Positions 7,894-12,752 of a stretch of DNA of 18,190 nt are shown here, one piece after another. The number at the start of each line of letters is the position of its first letter. Position 1 is the first letter of the stretch. The notes below the pieces were generated by a model, which saw nothing but the letters and a program-made list of their open reading frames with translations, was not told the origin of the DNA and made no database searches. The stretch is from Rhizobiaceae bacterium (lineage in GTDB: Bacteria > Pseudomonadota > Alphaproteobacteria > Rhizobiales > Rhizobiaceae): NCBI GenBank assembly GCA_021648425.1, contig JAKISV010000041.1:1-18190 (forward strand), given 5' to 3'. The position numbers were made by a program, and so were the translations under genes.

Positions 7894-7902
7894 TGTGCAT
7901 AA
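7894..7902 (-). promoter_or_regulatory. DnaA box, perfect (TTATGCACA on minus strand)
   Basis: The plus strand reads TGTGCATAA, the exact complement of TTATGCACA, which fits TTATNCACA at all defined positions. It is the leftmost box of the oriC cluster, 40 bases upstream of the ppsR start. Confidence 0.7.
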
Positions 7903-7943
7903 GTATCAACCTAATAGCCCAGTTTACAAGAAACAGGAAAACT

Positions 7944-8036
7944 ATGCCCGCAAAGGAAAATTTCATCCACAAAATAAATTGGCGGGATAATGTTATTAAG
8001 AAATATGGCGCAGGTGATCTATATGGAAGTAAATGA
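7944..8036 (+). CDS. Possible small ORF (30 codons) inside oriC
   Basis: An ATG at 7944 preceded by AGGA at 7935-7938 (five-base spacing) opens a 30-codon frame ending in TGA at 8034-8036. The peptide begins MPAKENFIHK and ends GAGDLYGSK; it is basic and hydrophilic with no family I recognise. The ribosome-binding site is better than that of several real genes here, but the length is within chance expectation and a DnaA-like box lies within it. I consider it unproven. Confidence 0.2.
   Translation: MPAKENFIHKINWRDNVIKKYGAGDLYGSK
7963..7971 (+). promoter_or_regulatory. DnaA box, one mismatch (TCATCCACA)
   Basis: It differs from TTATCCACA only at position 2. Caulobacter's weak origin boxes also deviate at that position (TGATCCACA), so this could be a low-affinity site of the same kind. 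Confidence 0.45.
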
Positions 8037-8039
8037 TAT

Positions 8040-8048
8040 TTCTTCACA
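8040..8048 (+). promoter_or_regulatory. DnaA box, one mismatch (TTCTTCACA)
   Basis: It differs from TTATNCACA only at position 3. It is supported mainly by lying among other boxes in the ppsR-hemE gap. Confidence 0.35.
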
Positions 8049-8101
8049 AATTAGTACAAGTCGATATCCGGTAACATATTGAAACTAAATAGAAAATAGC
8101 A

Positions 8102-8110
8102 TTATCCACA
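8102..8110 (+). promoter_or_regulatory. DnaA box, perfect (TTATCCACA)
   Basis: This is the strongest classical DnaA box sequence, identical to R1 and R4 of E. coli oriC. It lies about 30 bases left of the AT-rich segment at 8140-8170, a usual distance for an initiator box next to an unwinding element. Confidence 0.8.
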
Positions 8111-8122
8111 ACAACAGAAGAA

Positions 8123-8131
8123 TGTTGATAA
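8123..8131 (-). promoter_or_regulatory. DnaA box, one mismatch (TTATCAACA on minus strand)
   Basis: The plus strand reads TGTTGATAA. It lies 12 bases from the perfect box at 8102-8110 in opposite orientation, directly flanking the AT-rich stretch. Confidence 0.4.
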
Positions 8132-8144
8132 ACTTTTGGGGTAA

Positions 8145-8159
8145 TTAGTAATTTGTTAA
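8145..8159. promoter_or_regulatory. Candidate CtrA-binding site
   Basis: TTAGTAATTTGTTAA fits the alphaproteobacterial CtrA consensus TTAA-N7-TTAA with one mismatch. CtrA represses initiation by binding the Caulobacter origin. The surrounding sequence is AT-rich, so a chance match is possible; context raises the likelihood. Confidence 0.35.
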
Positions 8160-8168
8160 TATGTTGTG

Positions 8169-8187
8169 ATTGATTGGCCATATCAAT
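8169..8187. repeat. 6-bp inverted repeat in the oriC/hemE upstream region
   Basis: ATTGAT (8169-8174) and its complement ATCAAT (8182-8187) flank a seven-base centre containing the palindrome TGGCCA. It resembles an operator for a dimeric protein, but no regulator can be named. Confidence 0.3.
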
Positions 8188-8197
8188 TACATTCCCG

Positions 8198-8206
8198 TAA
8201 TACACA
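8198..8206 (+). promoter_or_regulatory. DnaA box, one mismatch (TAATACACA)
   Basis: It differs from TTATNCACA only at position 2. It abuts a GACTC (GANTC, CcrM-type methylation site) at 8207-8211 and a TAA repeat at 8212-8223. Confidence 0.35.
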
Positions 8207-8223
8207 GACTCTAATAATAATAA

Positions 8224-8243
8224 CCGCTAAAGCGGATTTTTTT
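8224..8243 (+). terminator. Terminator-like hairpin just upstream of the hemE ribosome-binding site
   Basis: CCGC (8224-8227) and GCGG (8232-8235) pair around a TAAA loop, followed by A and seven T residues (8237-8243). The stem is only four base pairs but all G-C. It ends three bases before the hemE Shine-Dalgarno AAGGA (8246-8250), so any transcript entering hemE from the origin side must pass it. It could attenuate hemE or stop origin transcripts; efficiency cannot be judged by eye. Confidence 0.35.
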
Positions 8244-8256
8244 ATAAGGAAACTAA

Positions 8257-8265
8257 TGTGAATAA
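8257..8265 (-). promoter_or_regulatory. DnaA box, perfect (TTATTCACA), overlapping hemE start codon
   Basis: The plus strand reads TGTGAATAA, where GTG at 8258-8260 is the hemE start codon and AATAA begins codons 2 and 3. It fits TTATNCACA at every defined position and marks the right edge of the DnaA box cluster. Confidence 0.6.
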
Positions 8266-9298
8266 CTCTGCTGAAAAACCGACTGAACGCAAGATTATTG
8301 AGGTTCTCAAGGGGCGTCATTATGAAAGACCGCCCGTTTGGATGATGCGTCAGGCGGGAAGATATCTTCCTGAATATCGCGAAATACGAGCTAAGGCGGG
8401 AAGTTTTCTTAACCTATGTTATACGCCCGATATAGCAGCGGAAGTTACCTTGCAGCCGATCAAACGGTTTGGATTTGATGCAGCTATACTTTTTTCAGAT
8501 ATTTTAGTGATCCCAGACGCAATGGGCAGGAAGGTCAGTTTTGTTGAAGGGGAAGGACCAAGACTTGAGCCAATTAACCCTGATGAAATTAAAAAACTAA
8601 AGGGAACAGAGGCAATAGGGCATCTTGATCCTGTAATTGAAACGGTTTCAATACTTAGAAATGAATTACCTGATGAGGTTAGTTTATTGGGTTTTTGCGG
8701 TGCGCCCTGGACCGTAGCAACTTATATGATTGCTGGTCGAGGAACACCTGATCAGGCACCGGCGCGATTGTTTTCTTATGAGAACGAGAAAGTTTTTGAA
8801 AATCTGCTTGATCAGATAGCCGTGTTTTCAGCCCAGTATTTAATCAAACAACTGGAAGCTGGTGCGGATGCGGTACAGATATTTGATTCCTGGTCGGGCG
8901 TGCTGGGGGAAAAAGAATTTGAAAAGTGGTGCGTTTTACCCGTGAAAAAAATAGTGGACCTTGTGCGGCAAAAAATTCCTGATGCCAAGATTATCGGGTT
9001 TCCAAAAAGTGCTGGTTTTCTTTATCAGGGATATCGTCAAAAGACGGGGGTAGATTGTTTAGGGTTGGATTGGTCTGTGCCCATGAGTTTTGCAAAAGAA
9101 CTGCAGGGTGAGGGAGCTATTCAGGGGAACCTTGATCCGGTGAGGTTGATTGCCGGGGGTAAAGCATTGGATGAGGGTGTTGAAGAAATAATTGAGGGGC
9201 TTGGCAATGGCCCGCTGATTTTTAACCTTGGTCATGGAATTACACCGCAAACACCGATTGCCAATGTTGAAAGAATGATAGAACTGGTCAGGGGTTGA
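8258..9298 (+). CDS. hemE: Uroporphyrinogen III decarboxylase
   Basis: HemE removes the four acetate carboxyls of uroporphyrinogen III to give coproporphyrinogen III in heme synthesis. The 346-residue protein carries both family signatures: PVWMMRQAGRYLPEYR at 26-41 and GFCGAPWTVATYMIAG at 145-160. The catalytic aspartate is D81 in LFSDILVIPDAMG, and FNLGHGITPQTP sits near the end. The start is GTG at 8258 with AAGGA at 8246-8250; the ATG two bases earlier is followed at once by a stop. It is the first rightward gene after the origin, and hemJ follows three bases after its stop, so the two are surely co-transcribed. Confidence 0.97.
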   Translation: MNNSAEKPTERKIIEVLKGRHYERPPVWMMRQAGRYLPEYREIRAKAGSFLNLCYTPDIAAEVTLQPIKRFGFDAAILFSDILVIPDAMGRKVSFVEGEGPRLEPINPDEIKKLKGTEAIGHLDPVIETVSILRNELPDEVSLLGFCGAPWTVATYMIAGRGTPDQAPARLFSYENEKVFENLLDQIAVFSAQYLIKQLEAGADAVQIFDSWSGVLGEKEFEKWCVLPVKKIVDLVRQKIPDAKIIGFPKSAGFLYQGYRQKTGVDCLGLDWSVPMSFAKELQGEGAIQGNLDPVRLIAGGKALDEGVEEIIEGLGNGPLIFNLGHGITPQTPIANVERMIELVRG

Positions 9299-9301
9299 GC
9301 T

Positions 9302-9724
9302 ATGGTTGAGTGGTTGAAGGTTGCTCATATTGTTTCAGTGATTTCCTGGATGGTGGCGATGTTATATATGCCGCGACTGATGGTTTATCATACAGAAAAA
9401 AAGCCAGGCAGTGATGCGTCTGAGACTTTCAAGATAATGGAGCGGCGTTTGTTGAAGGGCATTATGACGCCGGCAATGATCGCCAGTTGGGTTTTTGGTT
9501 TATTGCTGGCATGGCAAAATAACCTTTGGGCGCAGGGCTGGTTTATCAGTAAAATGTTTCTGGTTGTTTTGATGAGCGCGCAACATGGGTTTTGTGCAGT
9601 GTGGGTAAAGGAATTTGCGGCAGATGAACGAAAACGCAAAGTTGTGTTTTTCAAAATTGTAAATGAAGTGCCCACCGTATTGATGATACTAATTGTGATT
9701 TTGGTTATAATTCGGCCATTTTGA
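9302..9724 (+). CDS. hemJ: Protoporphyrinogen IX oxidase HemJ
   Basis: HemJ is the membrane-bound protoporphyrinogen IX oxidase of most alphaproteobacteria that lack HemG and HemY. The 140-residue protein has four hydrophobic segments (about 7-28, 53-72, 79-98, 117-138). It keeps the conserved His9 in KVAHIVSVISW, PRLMVYH (24-30), MERRLLKGIMTPAM and NEVPTVLMILIVILVI. Length matches the family. It forms a two-gene heme operon with hemE. Confidence 0.95.
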   Translation: MVEWLKVAHIVSVISWMVAMLYMPRLMVYHTEKKPGSDASETFKIMERRLLKGIMTPAMIASWVFGLLLAWQNNLWAQGWFISKMFLVVLMSAQHGFCAVWVKEFAADERKRKVVFFKIVNEVPTVLMILIVILVIIRPF

Positions 9725-9753
9725 TCTGGGAAACATGACCAGGCATTTTACCA

Positions 9754-9772
9754 ACTCAAATTTATCTTGAGT
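9754..9772. repeat. Inverted repeat between hemJ and rho
   Basis: ACTCAA (9754-9759) and TTGAGT (9767-9772) form a perfect 6-bp dyad with a seven-base loop, 30 bases after the hemJ stop. No T-run follows, so it is not a clear intrinsic terminator; it may be an operator or mRNA hairpin in the rho leader. Confidence 0.3.
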
Positions 9773-9889
9773 AATTTGGAATTTGAGGGTATGGATGAAT
9801 TTCATTCCCGATAAACCAGTCGGCAAATTCCCCTTTTCTTAGGGTGTAATGGTCGGATTTGGTTTACAATCCCAAATTATTATATTCGA

Positions 9890-9901
9890 AAGACATGTCT
9901 T
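9890..9901. repeat. 12-bp perfect palindrome beside the rho start codon
   Basis: AAGACATGTCTT is a perfect palindrome ending one base before the rho ATG at 9903. It occupies the place expected for the ribosome-binding site, where no good Shine-Dalgarno is visible. Confidence 0.5.
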
Positions 9902-9902
9902 C

Positions 9903-11168
9903 ATGAATGAAATGAAGCTTAAGGATCTTAAAGCTAAAAGTCCGACCGAACTTGTTTTGTTTGCAGAAGGTGTTGATGTAGAAAATGCATCCACCATGCG
10001 CAAACAGGAACTGATGTTTGCTATATTGAAAAACCTTGCTGACCAGGATACCGAGATTATCGGTGAGGGTGTGGTGGAGATATTGCAGGATGGATTTGGT
10101 TTTCTGCGTTCCGCCAGTGCAAATTATTTACCCGGTCCCGATGATATTTATATATCTCCTTCACAGATCAGAAAATTCTCCCTGAAAACGGGTGATACGG
10201 TCGAGGGGCCTATCAGAAGCCCCAAGGACGGAGAACGGTATTTCGCGCTTCTTAAAGTTAATACGATTAATTTTGATGACCCCGAAAAAATCAAACATAA
10301 AACTCATTTTGATAATCTGACACCACTTTATCCTGATGAGCGCTTTCATATGGAGTTGAAAGACCCCCCCAGCAAGGATTTATCCGCGCGGGTGATCGAT
10401 CTGGTTGCTCCGTTGGGCAAGGGGCAACGTGCATTGATTGTGGCTCCGCCACGGACCGGTAAAACCGTATTGCTGCAGAATATTGCCCATTCAATTACAG
10501 GAAATCACCCTGAAGCCTATCTGATCGTTTTGCTGATTGATGAGCGGCCTGAAGAAGTAACCGACATGCAGCGCTCTGTTAAGGGTGAAGTGGTTGCTTC
10601 AACGTTTGATGAACCGGCTTCACGCCATGTGCAGGTGGCTGAGATGGTTATTGAGAAAGCGAAGAGGCTTGTTGAACATGGGCGCGACGTGGTTATCCTG
10701 CTCGATTCTATTACGCGCCTGGGGCGCGCTTATAACACCGTGGTTCCTTCATCAGGTAAAGTTCTTACCGGTGGTGTTGATGCCAATGCGCTGCAGCGAC
10801 CAAAGCGATTTTTTGGTGCAGCCAGAAATATTGAAGAGGGTGGGTCGCTTACCATTATCGCCACAGCTCTTATAGATACCGGCTCTCGTATGGACGAGGT
10901 TATTTTTGAAGAATTTAAAGGTACGGGTAACTCGGAACTGGTGCTTGATCGTAAAGTAGCCGACAAACGGGTTTATCCTTCGATGGATATTTTGAAATCC
11001 GGTACGCGCAAAGAAGATCTGATTGTTCCAAAAGATGATTTGCAGAAAATATTTGTTTTACGCAGAATTCTTTCTTCCATGAGCACAACGGATGCTATTG
11101 AGTTCCTGATTGATAAACTGAAACAAACGAAAACCAACTCCGATTTTTTCGATAACATGAATACCTAA
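9903..11168 (+). CDS. rho: Transcription termination factor Rho
   Basis: Rho is a hexameric RNA-dependent ATPase and helicase that terminates transcription. The product has the N-terminal Rho domain (MKLKDLKAKSPTELVLFAEG), the cold-shock-like RNA-binding fold (DGFGFLRS, DDIYISPSQIRKFSLKTGD), Walker A APPRTGKT at 181-188, Walker B VVILLDS at 263-269, and the Q-loop region VLTGGVDANALQRPKRFFGAARN near 287-309. I chose the ATG at 9903 (421 residues, close to the E. coli 419); the frame is open to an ATG 18 codons upstream, but those residues are unlike Rho. It lies 178 bases after hemJ, so it may have its own promoter and an autoregulated leader, as rho does elsewhere. Confidence 0.97.
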   Translation: MNEMKLKDLKAKSPTELVLFAEGVDVENASTMRKQELMFAILKNLADQDTEIIGEGVVEILQDGFGFLRSASANYLPGPDDIYISPSQIRKFSLKTGDTVEGPIRSPKDGERYFALLKVNTINFDDPEKIKHKTHFDNLTPLYPDERFHMELKDPPSKDLSARVIDLVAPLGKGQRALIVAPPRTGKTVLLQNIAHSITGNHPEAYLIVLLIDERPEEVTDMQRSVKGEVVASTFDEPASRHVQVAEMVIEKAKRLVEHGRDVVILLDSITRLGRAYNTVVPSSGKVLTGGVDANALQRPKRFFGAARNIEEGGSLTIIATALIDTGSRMDEVIFEEFKGTGNSELVLDRKVADKRVYPSMDILKSGTRKEDLIVPKDDLQKIFVLRRILSSMSTTDAIEFLIDKLKQTKTNSDFFDNMNT

Positions 11169-11274
11169 TGGGATCATCGCCATAGTGCCGTAACGTACTA
11201 ATTGATTCGGCTCAGGAACAATATTCTAGATACCGGCTGTAAATGGCTGCCTTGAACCTGTAGCGGGGCTGGAT

Positions 11275-12597
11275 ATGACTGATACTATTTTTGCTTTATC
11301 CAGTGGCGGGTTGCCAAGTGGCGTTGCCGTCATACGAATTTCCGGCCCACAAAGTCGAGTCGTTATCGAAACGATGTGTAACGATACAAGGTTTGGTGAG
11401 GCGATCAGGCTTTCAAGTATTGTTGATCCTGTTTCCAGGATGGATATAGATCGCGGCATAGTACTGAGTTTTATCGCACCTGCGAGTTTTACCGGCGAGG
11501 ATGTGGTTGAGTTACATATTCATGGCGGCCGGGCGGTAGTTGAAAAAATACTGAAATCATTATCAATACTGGATGGGTTTCGTCATGCGGACGCTGGGGA
11601 ATTTACCTATCGGGCATTTGAAAATGGCAAGCTTGATCTCACTCAGGCTGAGGGTATTGCCGATCTGATAGAGAGTGAAACCGAAACCCAGAGAATATTG
11701 GCTCTGGATAGCGCGGCTGGGAAAGCGCGCGAGATTGTCGAAAACTGGTCCGACAGATTAACTGCGATTAGAGCGCTGGTTGAGGCTGAGATTGACTTTG
11801 TCGATGAAGATGACATTGCGGATAATATAAGCGGAGGTGTGTGGGTTGAGGTTAAACAGCTTATCAAAGAGTTGAATGGCTATCTGGAAAATGTTCATGC
11901 CGGAGAGATAATTCGGAACGGCTTTCGTGTAACTTTGTTGGGTAAACCAAATTCTGGTAAATCGACTTTGCTAAATTGTCTGGCCGGGCGGGATGTTGCA
12001 ATCGTTAGCGATGAGCCGGGAACAACCCGTGACATATTAGAGGTAAAACTCAATCTTGGCGGACAGGTGGTGATTGTTAGCGATACTGCCGGTATTCACG
12101 AAACATCCAATACGGTTGAAAAAGAGGGGATCAAACGAGCCCGCAACCTGGCTGATATTTCGGACATGAATATCTGGCTACACAGTGCGGATGACGAGAT
12201 ATTTGATATAACTGCAATTAAAGACAATCATCTGGTGGTGCTATCCAAATCTGACAAAATTGGAACCAGTAACGAATTGCACCCGTTGCCGAACGATGTT
12301 TCTATAAGTGTGTTTGGGGATAGTGGGATAGATCGATTGGTGGGGCTAATCAGCGAGGCTGCTAAAGATGCGACCTCTCATAGCGGCGATATTCTATTCA
12401 GCAAAGAACGACAACAGGCGGGATTGATTCGTGCCCGTGACGCCTTGGGTGACGCCAGCAATAAGAACGAACTCCCACTGGAAATTCGGGCCGAACACCT
12501 AAGAACTGCAGGAAACTCATTTGGCAGAATAGTTGGCAAGGTTGACGTAGAGGATATCCTTGGCGAAATATTTGCTAAATTTTGTGTTGGAAAATGA
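11275..12597 (+). CDS. mnmE: tRNA modification GTPase MnmE
   Basis: MnmE works with MnmG to build the cmnm5/nm5 group on wobble uridine 34 of certain tRNAs. The 440-residue protein has the tetrahydrofolate-binding N-domain (DTIFALSSGGLPSGVAVIRI), the helical domain, and an inserted G domain: G1 GKPNSGKS (223-230), G2 TTRD (250-253), G3 DTAG (270-273), G4 SKSD (314-317). It ends with CVGK, matching the C-terminal C-[ILV]-G-K motif. The G4 motif has Ser where the usual form is NKxD. The start is ATG. The TGA stop forms the left end of a parS-like site. mnmG follows after 154 bases. Confidence 0.97.
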   Translation: MTDTIFALSSGGLPSGVAVIRISGPQSRVVIETMCNDTRFGEAIRLSSIVDPVSRMDIDRGIVLSFIAPASFTGEDVVELHIHGGRAVVEKILKSLSILDGFRHADAGEFTYRAFENGKLDLTQAEGIADLIESETETQRILALDSAAGKAREIVENWSDRLTAIRALVEAEIDFVDEDDIADNISGGVWVEVKQLIKELNGYLENVHAGEIIRNGFRVTLLGKPNSGKSTLLNCLAGRDVAIVSDEPGTTRDILEVKLNLGGQVVIVSDTAGIHETSNTVEKEGIKRARNLADISDMNIWLHSADDEIFDITAIKDNHLVVLSKSDKIGTSNELHPLPNDVSISVFGDSGIDRLVGLISEAAKDATSHSGDILFSKERQQAGLIRARDALGDASNKNELPLEIRAEHLRTAGNSFGRIVGKVDVEDILGEIFAKFCVGK

Positions 12598-12610
12598 TTC
12601 ACGTGAAACA
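12595..12610. other. parS: parS-like site 1, overlapping the mnmE stop codon
   Basis: TGATTCACGTGAAACA matches the ParB target TGTTTCACGTGAAACA at 15 of 16 positions. The one deviation (A at position 3) is the A of the mnmE TGA stop. It lies 26 bases from the perfect site to its right. Confidence 0.75.
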
Positions 12611-12635
12611 TTTTTCGTAACTTTATCAATCAAGC

Positions 12636-12752
12636 ATGTTTCACGTGAAACAATTACACACTTTTGGTGTTCGCTATTTCTTTGACCTGCCGGTGGAATT
12701 GCTGATATTGGAATTATTCAAATACTGTAAAACTTATAAAGAGCGGTTGTAA
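12636..12752 (+). CDS. Possible small ORF (38 codons) starting in parS and overlapping the mnmG start
   Basis: ATG at 12636 lies inside the perfect parS site, so the peptide begins MFHVKQ. The frame runs 38 codons (FGVRYFFDLPVELLILELF in the middle, KERL at the end) to TAA at 12750-12752, which overlaps the mnmG ATG as TAATG. No clear Shine-Dalgarno precedes it. The overlap hints at a coupled leader peptide, but MFHVK starts recur wherever parS is read in this frame and the ORF may be chance. Confidence 0.22.
   Translation: MFHVKQLHTFGVRYFFDLPVELLILELFKYCKTYKERL
12637..12652. other. parS: parS site 2, perfect
   Basis: TGTTTCACGTGAAACA is a perfect 16-bp palindrome identical to the canonical chromosomal ParB-binding site. 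It lies in the mnmE-mnmG gap, about 4.5 kb from the proposed oriC and 3.6 kb upstream of parB. Confidence 0.93.

Larger units (their letters stand above)
7855..8257. other. oriC: Putative chromosomal replication origin (oriC)
   Basis: This 403-base gap lies between the divergent ppsR (RP001-type) and hemE genes, the position of the established origin in Caulobacter and of proposed or tested origins in other alphaproteobacteria. It holds two perfect matches to the DnaA box TTATNCACA (7894-7902 minus, 8102-8110 plus), four single-mismatch boxes, and a third perfect one straddling the hemE start. An AT-rich stretch at about 8140-8170 could be the unwinding element. A near-consensus CtrA site, one GANTC methylation site and a TAA repeat are also present. 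It must also carry the promoters of ppsR and hemE. No replication data are available, so this rests on motif density and conserved context. Confidence 0.82.

Noticed and set aside
7773..8036. 87-codon plus-strand ORF running from inside ppsR into the origin gap
   Set aside because: Its first part is the antisense shadow of the ppsR 5' end with no family resemblance. Only the last 30 codons, with their own ATG and AGGA, were kept as a weak candidate.
7844..8047. 67-codon minus-strand ORF across the origin gap
   Set aside because: It overlaps the ppsR start in another frame, has no convincing ribosome-binding site and would cover several DnaA boxes; its hydrophobic content is what AT-rich sequence gives by chance.
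8198..8223. DnaA-trio reading rightward from the box at 8198-8206
   Set aside because: On the required strand and direction the triplets read mainly 3'-TAT-5', which does not fit the 3'-[G/A]A[T/A]-5' pattern; only the leftward reading fits.
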